Source: Streptomyces cellostaticus
GTDB taxonomy: Bacteria > Actinomycetota > Actinomycetes > Streptomycetales > Streptomycetaceae
Length of the DNA stretch: 64,000 nt
Assembly: GCF_001513965.1 (NCBI RefSeq)
Contig: NZ_KQ948017.1
Coordinates: forward strand, 246,779-310,778
Direction: 5' to 3'
Position 1 is the stretch's first letter, and the number at the start of each line of letters is the position of its first letter. The notes beneath the pieces were generated by a model. The model saw only the letters and a program-made list of their open reading frames with translations, had not been told where the DNA came from and did not search any database. A program made the position numbers and the translations under genes. Of the stretch, positions 1 to 8,016 are shown piece by piece.

Positions 1-389
1 TTCGGGTCGCGCAGAATCTCGATGTAGTCCAGCGGATCGGTGTGCTCCCGCCCCTGGGACCAGAGCGGCTGCAGGACACCGGCCAACCCCTGCGAGACCT
101 GCTCCAGCCGGTCGAGGGACTCGCGTTGCAGAGCCATCAACCGGGCGAGGGCCAACTCGGGCGTGACGGCGGAGTACGTGGCCACGCGCCCGGGGTGGGT
201 GGTGGCCAGGTGCCGCCGTACGAGCGCGTCCAGCACGTCGTAGACCCGTTGGCGCGGTACGTCGGCCTCCCGGGCCACCTCGGCGGCCGTATATGAACCA
301 CGCCTGACGAGCGTCAGGTAGACCCGTGCCTCATATCGGGCCAGGCCCAGCGACATCAGGTCGTTGATGGGTCCCTCTTCCAGCTCCAT
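1..389 (-). CDS. TrmB-family transcriptional regulator (partial, 3' end beyond window)
   Basis: The first 129 codons are present and the gene runs off the left edge. The N-terminal ~75 residues read as a TrmB-type winged helix: 'LARYEARVYLTLVRRG' then the recognition-helix region 'ADVPRQRVYDVLDAL'. A helical stretch with 'LMALQRESLDRLEQV' follows and probably starts the dimerisation coiled coil. The ATG at 389 is the first good start after the last upstream stop. It diverges from the secreted S53 protease, and paired repeats in the spacer make that protease a candidate target. The C-terminal effector domain is not visible, so the ligand cannot be judged. Confidence 0.8.
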   Translation of the reverse strand, partial: MELEEGPINDLMSLGLARYEARVYLTLVRRGSYTAAEVAREADVPRQRVYDVLDALVRRHLATTHPGRVATYSAVTPELALARLMALQRESLDRLEQVSQGLAGVLQPLWSQGREHTDPLDYIEILRDP

Positions 390-405
390 GGCTGCACAAG
401 GTATA

Positions 406-464
406 CGCCAAACTTGGGAAGTTGAGGGAAGGTTTGCCAACCGGCTCTGTTCCCTTGGGCAAAC
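406..464. promoter_or_regulatory. Candidate operator between TrmB regulator and S53 protease
   Basis: The spacer has a GCCAAAC motif at 406-412 and an inverted pair GTTTGCC (432-438) / GGCAAAC (458-464). Paired sites with about two-turn spacing suit a dimeric winged-helix regulator, and the adjacent TrmB gene is the natural candidate. Binding is inferred only. Confidence 0.35.
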
Positions 465-636
465 TGTCCATAGTCTCGTCCGTAGCCACCACTGAACGGG
501 GTGGCAGTAACCGAGCACCATGCCCGAACTACAGCTCCGCGTCGGCACCCCCCTCGGAAGTTCGGTTGTCATGCCCTTGACAACTCCTTCCAACCGCCGC
601 CGTGGAGCCGTCCATCCCCCCACGGAGGGCAGTTCA

Positions 637-1887
637 TTGCGTTCTCATCGCAGAAGGAACCTGATACGTCGCGGCGGACCGGCAGTGCTGTCGGCAGCGG
701 CCCTGATCACCGGTGGCCTGGCCGTCGCGTCGCATTCGGCGGCCTTCGCGACCACGGCCTCCGCATCGCCCACAGCCTCAACGGTGCACACGCACCGGCT
801 CTGCTCGGAGCCGAGCAAGCCCGGCTACATGGCGTGTGAAGCGGTGGTCCGCACCGACCTCAAGTCGCAGAAGTCCCTCGGCCGCCACGACACCCCCAAG
901 GGCTTCGGGCCGGCCGACCTGCAGGCCGCCTACAACCTGCCCAAGGACGGCGGCAAGGACGCCACGGTCGCGATCGTCGACGCGAACGACGACCCGAACG
1001 CCGAGAAGGACCTGGCGGCCTACCGGTCCCAGTACGGCCTGCCGGAGTGCAGCACCGGCAACGGCTGCTTCAAGAAGATCGACCAGGACGGAGGCTCGAA
1101 CTACCCGGCACCCGACGCCGGTTGGGCCGGCGAGATCTCGCTCGACGTGGACATGGTCAGCGCAGCCTGCCCGCAGTGCCACATCCTGCTCGTCGAGGCC
1201 AAGTCCGCCAACATGGACGACCTCGGCGCGGCCGTGAACCAGGCCGCCAAGCAGGGCGCCAAGTACATCTCCAACAGCTACGGCGGCGGTGAGGAAGCCG
1301 CGGACACGTCCTCGGACGACAAGTACTTCAAGCACCCCGGCGTCGCCATCACCGTCAGCTCCGGCGACAGCGGCTACGGCACCGAGTACCCGGCCTCCTC
1401 GCAGTACGTCACCGCCGTCGGGGGCACCTCGCTCAAGAAGGACAGCAGCACCCGCGGCTACTCCGAGTCCGTCTGGGGCACTTCCGCCGGCGGCGAGGGA
1501 GCGGGCTCGGGCTGCTCGAAGTACGACGCCAAGCCGTCCTGGCAGAAGGACACCGGCTGCACCAAGCGCAGCGTCGCCGACGTCGCAGCCGTCGCCGACC
1601 CGGCCACCGGACTCGCCGTCTACGACACCTACCAGGCCAACGGCTGGAACGTGTACGGCGGCACCAGCGCCTCCTCGCCGTTCATCGCCGGCGTCTACGC
1701 CCTCGCGGGCGCTCCGGGCGCGAGTGACGTTCCGGCTGCCTACCCCTACGCCCACCCGGACAAGCTGAACGACGTCACCGAGGGCAGCAACGGGTCCTGC
1801 AGCGACTACCAGTGCAAGGCAGGCAAGGGCTACGACGGCCCGACGGGCCTGGGCACCCCGAACGGTGTCGCGGCCTTCACCAAGTAG
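637..1887 (+). CDS. Secreted sedolisin-type (S53) serine-carboxyl peptidase
   Basis: An extracellular endopeptidase by family. The Glu/Asp pair lies in 'GEISLDVDM', the oxyanion Asp in 'SSGDSG', the nucleophile Ser in 'GGTSASSP', and a C-terminal calcium-site-like segment reads 'GYDGPTGLGTPNG'. The large N-terminal activation domain of classical sedolisins is missing; only ~70 residues separate the signal peptide from the catalytic core, as in a compact Streptomyces subgroup. I prefer the TTG at 637: GGAGGG lies 7 nt upstream and it opens directly into 'RSHRRRNLIRRGG' and a hydrophobic signal segment. In-frame ATGs at 520 and 571 are alternatives. A hairpin at 1901-1927 ends the unit. Confidence 0.9.
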   Translation: MRSHRRRNLIRRGGPAVLSAAALITGGLAVASHSAAFATTASASPTASTVHTHRLCSEPSKPGYMACEAVVRTDLKSQKSLGRHDTPKGFGPADLQAAYNLPKDGGKDATVAIVDANDDPNAEKDLAAYRSQYGLPECSTGNGCFKKIDQDGGSNYPAPDAGWAGEISLDVDMVSAACPQCHILLVEAKSANMDDLGAAVNQAAKQGAKYISNSYGGGEEAADTSSDDKYFKHPGVAITVSSGDSGYGTEYPASSQYVTAVGGTSLKKDSSTRGYSESVWGTSAGGEGAGSGCSKYDAKPSWQKDTGCTKRSVADVAAVADPATGLAVYDTYQANGWNVYGGTSASSPFIAGVYALAGAPGASDVPAAYPYAHPDKLNDVTEGSNGSCSDYQCKAGKGYDGPTGLGTPNGVAAFTK

Positions 1888-1900
1888 ACCTGAGCAGAAC

Positions 1901-1927
1901 GCTGTTGGCCTGATCCACTCCAACAGC
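1901..1927 (+). terminator. Hairpin after S53 protease gene
   Basis: GCTGTTGG at 1901-1908 pairs perfectly with CCAACAGC at 1920-1927 across an 11-nt loop, starting 13 nt after the protease stop. No U-tract, as is usual in high-GC actinomycetes. Confidence 0.5.
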
Positions 1928-1945
1928 CGCTGACGGTCGGTTCCG

Positions 1946-1997
1946 GCCCCGTCTGCTTCGCCCCGTCGGTCATCCGCCGGGGGGAAGCGGGCGGGGC
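1946..1997. terminator. Long GC-rich hairpin between convergent genes
   Basis: A left arm beginning GCCCCG (1946-1964) pairs, with a few mismatches, with GGGGGGAAGCGGGCGGGGC (1979-1997). It sits exactly where the protease gene and the 13-gene minus-strand operon converge, so it probably terminates both. Confidence 0.5.
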
Positions 1998-3325
1998 TAC
2001 TGCGCTTCAGGCGTGTGCTCGTGCGTACCGCTCCGTCGGGTGCGCATGGCGCGTGACATCGTGGCGAGTACTGTCCTGCGGGCCCGCGCGATCTGCGCAT
2101 GCGTCATTCCGGCGAGGAGACGCTCGTTCTCCTGGACGACGAACTTCGACCCGAAGGCGCGTTCTTCCAGACGGCGGTAGCAGTCCTCGAAGACGGCGAG
2201 GAGACGCTCGTCGTCGCCGTCGGCGAAGTGACGCATCCATCGGGTGCCGATGCGGACGTGGCCGACCTCGTCCGCTCCCACGAAGTCGAAGAGCCGCGCG
2301 GTCACGCCGTCGCCTTCCTTGCGGCACAGGTCCGCGAAGACCACGTCCGCGTCCAGGCCGTGGCCCTCCTGGATGACCTGCTGGATGCACAGTTCCTCCA
2401 GCGGAGTCCGGCCCAGGGTGAAGTAGTCCCAGATTCCGTGGTGGATGGGGAAATCCCCCATCCGGCCGCCGAGTTCGGCCACGCGGCGGGCGAGCAGCTC
2501 GTAGTGGCGCGCCTCGTCGTCGATCTGCCGGGCGAGGTCTCGTTTGCAGTCCCATGGGAGGTCGGGATGCCGCACCATGATCTGGGAGCAGACCTCCACC
2601 GCACAGATTTCCACCGTGTAGGCGATGGTGTGCAGTTGGTAGCGCATGAGTTCCTCGCGCCGGGGACGGAATCCCCCGGGGAAGTCCTCGGCCGGTACGA
2701 CGGTGAGGTCCGGATCCCGGAGGGGCTTCGCCACCGGGTCGGGCCAGCGGCGCTCGGCGGGCGGCGGCCCTGGCTCACCTGGCCGGCGACAGCCGCCCGA
2801 CCGCTCCAGGAGATCGAGCATGTCCCGTCCCGCCGGGCCGGGTTGCCGGTTGCCGGTTCGCCATGACGTCAGCCGTGCGTCGATGTCCTCCAGCAGGCCG
2901 AGAACGGTACGGGCCGTACGGAGACTCGGCTCGTCCCATCCGCTGTCGGTGCGGGACAGATAGGCGCGCACCGCGGAGCGAACGTCGGTGTGCCAGGCCT
3001 GCATCAGTGCGAAGCGGTCCTGGGTTGCGGTGAGCCCTGCCGCCGCGTTGGTGAAGGAGGCGTAGTCGGTGTGCGGCCGCTGGACGCTCGCTCCGTCGGC
3101 CGGGCCCATGAGTCCGGCGACGCGGTCGCGGATCGCGTCCGCGGCCAGGCTGTCGAGGTGGAGGACGTGTCCCAGCGCCACCTTGCCGAGAGTCTGGGGA
3201 ACCGTGGGGATCCAGCCGGCCGCGAGTTCGAATGCCCGCTCGCAGGCGTAGGCGATGCGTCCCCACCATGCGGCCGCCTCACGGACCGACAGTCCTGTCG
3301 TCGCGCTGGAGTCGATGGCAGTCAT
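1997..3325 (-). CDS. Ferritin-like di-iron protein (DUF455-like), last gene of RiPP operon
   Basis: 442 residues. The C-terminal half carries ferritin-like di-iron signatures: E239 and E244 in 'TVEICAVEVC', E271xxH274 in 'DDEARHYELL', E310/E311 and E320 in 'PLEELCIQQVIQEGHG', and E353xxH356 in 'ADEVGHVRIG'. Two ExxH motifs plus additional Glu suit a carboxylate-bridged iron pair, and the layout resembles DUF455 proteins. The N-terminal ~190 residues are helical and not assigned. A strong purine-rich ribosome site precedes the ATG, 11 nt after the kinase-fold gene stops. Inferred role: oxygen-dependent tailoring of the peptide. DUF455 proteins also occur outside RiPP loci, so this role is not proven. 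Confidence 0.72.
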   Translation of the reverse strand: MTAIDSSATTGLSVREAAAWWGRIAYACERAFELAAGWIPTVPQTLGKVALGHVLHLDSLAADAIRDRVAGLMGPADGASVQRPHTDYASFTNAAAGLTATQDRFALMQAWHTDVRSAVRAYLSRTDSGWDEPSLRTARTVLGLLEDIDARLTSWRTGNRQPGPAGRDMLDLLERSGGCRRPGEPGPPPAERRWPDPVAKPLRDPDLTVVPAEDFPGGFRPRREELMRYQLHTIAYTVEICAVEVCSQIMVRHPDLPWDCKRDLARQIDDEARHYELLARRVAELGGRMGDFPIHHGIWDYFTLGRTPLEELCIQQVIQEGHGLDADVVFADLCRKEGDGVTARLFDFVGADEVGHVRIGTRWMRHFADGDDERLLAVFEDCYRRLEERAFGSKFVVQENERLLAGMTHAQIARARRTVLATMSRAMRTRRSGTHEHTPEAQ

Positions 3326-3336
3326 TCTCTCTCCCC

Positions 3337-4329
3337 TCAGGTGGGCAGGACGGCCTGCAAGGCGTCGGACACGAAATCGTCAGGGCAACGGTGGCCGTCG
3401 GCCGGCTGGGCACGGCCGAGCAGTTCGAGGGCGACGGAGACCGAGCCCGGCCGGTTCCACAGCGCCCAGCGCAGCGACCACAGGGCCAGGAAGAGGGGCA
3501 GCGGCCGCAGATCGGTGCCGTCGGCGGCGGCCCTCGCCAGCAGACGCAGGGACCATCGGGTGCCGGCTGCACCGCCGCTGTGGGTCAGCCGGATACACAA
3601 CTGGGCGAGACGCTCGCTCTGGCAGCAGTACTTCTGCGACTCGCCGAAGTCGATCAGCGTGAGTGAGGCCGGGCAGCAGGGCGTGAGGTTCGGAGCTCCC
3701 ACCAGGAGGTTCCGGTAGAAGTCGCGGGGAGTGAGTCCGGTTCGCTGTGTTCCGAGAATCCTGCTCCACCGGCTCGTCGCCGCGATGACCTCCTGGGCTG
3801 CCGCCGTGTCGAGTGCCGCAGACTGCGCGTGCCGTACGGTGAGCACGTCCGACACCTCCGCCCGCAGTGATCCGGGGCGGGGCCGCACCCGGTCGAAGCG
3901 GGCCAGGGCTTCCAGGACTGACTCCACAAGGTCCGGCTGCGCGCCCTCGGGGGTGACGACGACGGCCTCCAGAGGAGGAGCGATCCTGTCGCCCCGCATG
4001 ACGGCGGGGGACAGCGCCCGCCCGCCGACGGGCAGCAGCTCCTCCATGTGCACGCGGCCCTCGACCGGCCAGGACGCCGAGCGCAACTCCTGAGCCATCA
4101 TCCTCATCTGCGGCACGTTCCGACGACGGACGAAGAACGGGTACTCGGTGTCATCGGTGGTCACGAACAGGCACGGCGACGTCGAACCGTCCGCCAGCGC
4201 CACCTCGCCCCATCGCGTGTCGCGCACCGGCGGTCGCGCACCGGTGCGTCTCGCGACGTATCCCATGGCGCACTCGACGACCGCCGTCGCTGGCAGCGGC
4301 GGTGTCTCGGACATCCCGGCTGCGCTCAT
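3337..4329 (-). CDS. Kinase-fold (aminoglycoside/LPS-kinase-like) protein in RiPP operon
   Basis: 330 residues, distant from named kinases. The C-terminal half has 'LTPRDFYRNLLVG' (D203, N207), which resembles a catalytic loop, then 'SLTLIDFGES' (D227-F-G), which resembles the metal-binding DFG motif of protein-kinase-like folds. The spacing from D203 to N207 is one residue shorter than the canonical loop. The N-terminal 'YPFFVRRRNVPQ' could be a strand of the small lobe, but no glycine-rich loop is obvious. The ATG at 4329 overlaps the MFS stop by 4 nt (ATGA), so I reject the longer upstream reading frame. Possible roles are phosphorylation of the precursor or product, or self-protection. 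No signal peptide or membrane segment is seen. Confidence 0.55.
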   Translation of the reverse strand: MSAAGMSETPPLPATAVVECAMGYVARRTGARPPVRDTRWGEVALADGSTSPCLFVTTDDTEYPFFVRRRNVPQMRMMAQELRSASWPVEGRVHMEELLPVGGRALSPAVMRGDRIAPPLEAVVVTPEGAQPDLVESVLEALARFDRVRPRPGSLRAEVSDVLTVRHAQSAALDTAAAQEVIAATSRWSRILGTQRTGLTPRDFYRNLLVGAPNLTPCCPASLTLIDFGESQKYCCQSERLAQLCIRLTHSGGAAGTRWSLRLLARAAADGTDLRPLPLFLALWSLRWALWNRPGSVSVALELLGRAQPADGHRCPDDFVSDALQAVLPT

Positions 4330-5543
4330 TGGTCCTCGGCCGACGCCGAGGTGTTCTCCGGCATCTTCTCCGGCCCGGCCTCGGCGGTGTGTGGGGATGC
4401 CGCCCAGCGCCAGACGATGACCAGGAGCGGGATCGACAGCAGGGAGTTGATCACCGGGGCCAGGAAACCCTGCTGGATGCTGATCTCGGAGAGCAGAGCG
4501 GACACCAGGGGGGCCAGGCCGGCGGCCACGTAGATCACCGCGTTGATCAGACCCATCGCGACGCCGGCACGTTCCCCGGCCGCGTCGGCGACCGTCATCA
4601 TGACGACCAGGAACACGGGCGCCGAGGCCAGTCCGAACAGCACCATCAGCCCACCGATGAGCCACGGGTTCGACGTCAGCGAGCACAGCCACACGACGGG
4701 GCCGCCGGCCACCGTGCACGTGGCGAGGACCGGGATCGCGCGCTTGCCGTCCGCAAGTTTGCCCACCGGCCCCTGGAGCAGCGCGTATGCGAGGGACTGG
4801 ACGGTGATGAGCAGTCCGACCGTCGCCGCGCTGATCCCGTGGTCCCTGCCGTACAACGGCAGCACGAACGTGAGCACCTGGAAGTTCATGAAGTCGAACA
4901 ACAGAAGTGCCAGCAGCGCCAGGGTCACCCTGTCCCTCATGAATTCCGGCAGTGACAACAGCTTCACCGGCCGGCGCGATGGCCCCTCCTCCCCTCGCAG
5001 GAGGAGCAGCGCGAGCAGTGTGCCGGCGATGATCAGGCAGGCCTGGAAGACGAAGACGGCACGCAGCGCGATGAGCCCGCCTATCGCACCGCCCACGATC
5101 GGGCCGGCGACGAACGTCCCGGAGGAGACGGTGCGTTCGGCCCCCATCACCTCGCCACGGTGGCCGGACCGCTGGGCCAGTTCCATGAGGATGGCCTGGG
5201 CAGCGACCCCGGCCAGCGGCGCGGCAAGCCCCTGCAGCACGCGCAGCGCGATGAAAGCGCCCGCCGAGTGGGCGATCAGGTAACCGAGCGGGAGGATGCC
5301 GAGCGCCACACCCGAAACGCCCATGAACTTCTTGCGGTCGAAGCGATCGGCCGCATTGCCCGCGAAGAGCGCGGCCAGCGCGCTCATGAAGCCGCTGACC
5401 GCGATCAGGGCGCCGTTCTCACCGACGGCTATGCCCGCGTCCTTGAAGTACAGCGGGAGAATGGGCGCCACCATGCCCACCGTCAGCATGACGATGCCGG
5501 TGAACGACATAAGGCCAAGGGTTGCTGGCTTGAAGTACCTCAT
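4326..5543 (-). CDS. Major facilitator superfamily transporter of RiPP operon
   Basis: 405 residues with about twelve hydrophobic segments. Motif A lies between the second and third segments ('AGNAADRFDRKKFMGVS'). It starts at the ATG at 5543, 47 nt after the second B12 radical SAM gene stops, the only sizeable gap besides those around the precursor gene. It overlaps the kinase-fold gene by 4 nt. Drug/proton antiporters of this size commonly export natural products, and its place in the operon suggests export of the mature peptide or self-resistance. The last ~25 residues are polar and cytoplasmic. Confidence 0.85.
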   Translation of the reverse strand: MRYFKPATLGLMSFTGIVMLTVGMVAPILPLYFKDAGIAVGENGALIAVSGFMSALAALFAGNAADRFDRKKFMGVSGVALGILPLGYLIAHSAGAFIALRVLQGLAAPLAGVAAQAILMELAQRSGHRGEVMGAERTVSSGTFVAGPIVGGAIGGLIALRAVFVFQACLIIAGTLLALLLLRGEEGPSRRPVKLLSLPEFMRDRVTLALLALLLFDFMNFQVLTFVLPLYGRDHGISAATVGLLITVQSLAYALLQGPVGKLADGKRAIPVLATCTVAGGPVVWLCSLTSNPWLIGGLMVLFGLASAPVFLVVMMTVADAAGERAGVAMGLINAVIYVAAGLAPLVSALLSEISIQQGFLAPVINSLLSIPLLVIVWRWAASPHTAEAGPEKMPENTSASAEDQ

Positions 5544-5590
5544 GGGATCGGTTCGCTCCGTCGTGAGGAGTCGGGTGGAGCCGGCGGAGA

Positions 5591-6889
5591 TCAGCTCACC
5601 GAGTGGGTCGCCTGGGACGGCTTGACCCAGCCTCGGGCACCGGTCGACATCACGGCCTCCAGGTAGAGGGACTTGACCTCTTCGAGGGACAGGTGGCGGG
5701 TCCGCATCACCGGCGAGCGCAGGTCGAGCCGGTGGTACATGTCCATCCAGTCGTCGTCGAGGAGATCGCTGATCCGGGGAATGATGGCGGTTCCCGGGAA
5801 CGGCGCGAAGGGCTGGAACCAGACTTCGTCGCTCTCCAGTTCACGTGTCAACCGGATGCTGTCGCGGATGGTCTCCGCATCGTCGTCCGGAGTGCCCACC
5901 ATCACGGACATCACGGTTCTGATACCGGCGCCGCGTGTCAGGGAGACCGCGTCCTTGATCTGCTGGACCCGGGTGCGCTTGGAGATGCTGTCCAGGATGC
6001 GCTGGTTCCCTGACTCGACGCCGAAGAAGATGCGATAACAGCCCGTGTCGCGCATCGCGGTGAGGATCTCCGGGTCGAGCCGGTCGACCCGGGTCTCGCA
6101 GGACCAGGTGATGTCCAGGCCGCTCGCCTTCATTTCGGCGCAGAGTGCCAGGACATAGCGGCGGTCGATGGTGAAGATGTCGTCGAAGAAGGTGAAGCGG
6201 TCGAAGCCGTAGGTCCGCTGCACATGCCGCACTTCCGCGACGAAGTCCTTCGCGGCCCGCCGCCGGTAGCTGGCGTTGCTCATCACCCTGATGGCGCAGA
6301 AACTGCACGGGTAGGGACAGCCGCGGCTGGCCAGCGCGCTGGTGTCGTCCGACACCTCCCGGTAGCGTGACATGGGGATGAGGTCCCGCGCGGGCCAGGG
6401 AAGCGTGCGCAGGTCGGGACGGGGTGCCCGCTGCGGATGACGGCGGGGTCCGTCCGCAGTCGCCACCACCACGCCGGGCACCTCGGTCGGGGGCGCACCG
6501 GACTCCAGGGCGTCGAGAAGCCGGACGAGGGAGACCTCCGCCTCGCCCACGAAGGCGAAGTCGAGACTGCCGTGGCGCAGTGTTTCCTCGGGCACGAGTC
6601 CGGCGTGGGGGCCACCCGCCATCGTGGGCAGCCCGAGCTGCTTGGCCAGCGCGGCGAGCCGCAGTCCCTCGCGCCAGTTCATGGTGACGAAGTACAGCCC
6701 GACGGCGTCGAAGCCCTGCATGCGGGCGGTCGTCTCCGTGTCCGTCTGCTCCTCGATGCCCAGGTCCAGGATCTCCACGTCGTGGCGGCCGGACGCCCGC
6801 AGTGCCGCGGCCAGATAGCCCAGTTGAAGCGGGGGATACGGCTGGAGCGCATACCCGGGCGTCGGCGCATTGACGAGCAGCACCCGCAT
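5591..6889 (-). CDS. B12-binding-domain radical SAM enzyme (second copy)
   Basis: 432 residues. The N-terminal ~150 residues form a Rossmann-like cobalamin-binding domain ('MRVLLVNAPTPGY', 'YPPLQLGYLAAALRA', 'MAGGPHAGLVPEE'). The radical SAM core has CxxxCxxC in 'GCPYPCSFC' and a typical 'GVESGNQRILDS' strand. Class B enzymes of this layout often methylate unreactive carbons, though some do other chemistry. The ATG at 6889 shares one nucleotide with the preceding TGA (TGATG), so translation is coupled to the SPASM enzyme. It is clearly related to but divergent from the copy at 8013-9332, suggesting two different target positions. Likely substrate: the peptide encoded at 9455-9565. Confidence 0.88.
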   Translation of the reverse strand: MRVLLVNAPTPGYALQPYPPLQLGYLAAALRASGRHDVEILDLGIEEQTDTETTARMQGFDAVGLYFVTMNWREGLRLAALAKQLGLPTMAGGPHAGLVPEETLRHGSLDFAFVGEAEVSLVRLLDALESGAPPTEVPGVVVATADGPRRHPQRAPRPDLRTLPWPARDLIPMSRYREVSDDTSALASRGCPYPCSFCAIRVMSNASYRRRAAKDFVAEVRHVQRTYGFDRFTFFDDIFTIDRRYVLALCAEMKASGLDITWSCETRVDRLDPEILTAMRDTGCYRIFFGVESGNQRILDSISKRTRVQQIKDAVSLTRGAGIRTVMSVMVGTPDDDAETIRDSIRLTRELESDEVWFQPFAPFPGTAIIPRISDLLDDDWMDMYHRLDLRSPVMRTRHLSLEEVKSLYLEAVMSTGARGWVKPSQATHSVS

Positions 6890-8016
6890 CAGCACACACC
6901 GCCACATCCGTGTGCGGTCTCGTCTGCGGGGGCCACCGAGACCACGGGCAGCATGCGCCGCCGGGAGGGCGGAGCCACGTAGTCCTCCGGTATGTCCTCG
7001 CGCAGACACACCGGATCGGGCGCCTTCACATCTCCGTACTCGAACCAAGCGTGGGCACGGCAGGCGCCGTTGCAGTCCACGGCCTTGGAACAGCTCGTGC
7101 ACTTGCCGGTCAACGTGTCCGCATCCACGGCCCGCATGTCGGAGAAGAACGGCGCGGTGCGCCACACCTCGCCCAGGGAGGAGCCCTTGATGTTGCCGAC
7201 GGGGTGGTCGAACAGGACGCAGGGCGTCACCGAGCCGTCGTACTGGACGCAGCACAGGGCGCGGCCCGCGCCGCACTTCGCAGGCTGTACCGAGGCCTTG
7301 CCCTGAAGGGCCCAGATCTTCATGGGCAGGGGGTCGTCCAGATGCACCCGCACTGCCGGATCGCCGGTGTGCGCCTCGACGAAGCCGGCCAGGTGCCGGA
7401 TCTCGTCGACGCCGAGTCCCGTCTGGTAGTAGATCTCATGGCCCCTGCCGACCGGGCACATGCCGGTGAGCCGCCACACCGGTACGCCCTTGTCCTTGAG
7501 GAGGTCGAACATGCCGTCGAGCTGGGATATCGTCTGCCGGCACACCACCGTGCCCACGCTCATCCGTACGCCGGCGTCCAGCAGCGTGTCCATCGCGCGC
7601 AGCGCGTCGCGGTAGGCCCCTGGAACACGGCGGAACCTGTCATGTGTCCGGGCGTCCACACCGTCCAGGCTCACGAGGACGTCCTCGAGTTCCAGATCAC
7701 GGATCCGGGCGGCCTTCTCGGGAGTCATGTAGGTGCCGTTGGTCGCCATATAGACCCGTACGCCGCCCGCGCGCGCCCGTTCGATCACCTGGAACAGGTC
7801 CTTGCGCAGCAGGGGTTCACCGCCGGCGATGTAGAGAAAGAACACCCGGTTCTCGACCAGTTCGTCCACGAGCTGCATGGCCTGTGCATGGGTCAGTTCC
7901 CCGGGCTGCTTCTTTCCCGAGCGCGACAGGCAGTGATCGCAGCGGAGGTTGCAGATGGAGGTGATGTTCCAGTACACCGACATCGGATAGCTGAAGGTGG
8001 GAACCGGGCCTTTCAC
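6889..8016 (-). CDS. SPASM-domain radical SAM peptide-modifying enzyme
   Basis: 375 residues. The cluster motif is C22NLRC26DHC29 and the SAM-binding GGE lies in 'YIAGGEPLLRK'. The C-terminal third is a Cys-rich SPASM region: 'KCGAGRALCCVQYDGSVTPC', then 'KCTSCSKAVDCNGAC', and the protein ends 'CGGVC'. This matches auxiliary iron-sulfur clusters in enzymes such as PqqE, MftC and sactionine synthases, which modify ribosomal peptides at carbon centres. The GTG at 8016 overlaps the previous stop (GTGA) and is preferred over longer frames. The PqqD-like protein is encoded separately in the same operon and probably delivers the leader. Crosslink or oxidation type cannot be told from sequence. Confidence 0.9.
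   Translation of the reverse strand: MKGPVPTFSYPMSVYWNITSICNLRCDHCLSRSGKKQPGELTHAQAMQLVDELVENRVFFLYIAGGEPLLRKDLFQVIERARAGGVRVYMATNGTYMTPEKAARIRDLELEDVLVSLDGVDARTHDRFRRVPGAYRDALRAMDTLLDAGVRMSVGTVVCRQTISQLDGMFDLLKDKGVPVWRLTGMCPVGRGHEIYYQTGLGVDEIRHLAGFVEAHTGDPAVRVHLDDPLPMKIWALQGKASVQPAKCGAGRALCCVQYDGSVTPCVLFDHPVGNIKGSSLGEVWRTAPFFSDMRAVDADTLTGKCTSCSKAVDCNGACRAHAWFEYGDVKAPDPVCLREDIPEDYVAPPSRRRMLPVVSVAPADETAHGCGGVC

Noticed and set aside
4330..4719. N-terminal extension of the kinase-fold protein by 130 codons.
   Set aside because: It lies wholly inside the MFS gene in another frame; the ATG at 4329 overlaps the MFS stop in the ATGA pattern seen across the operon.
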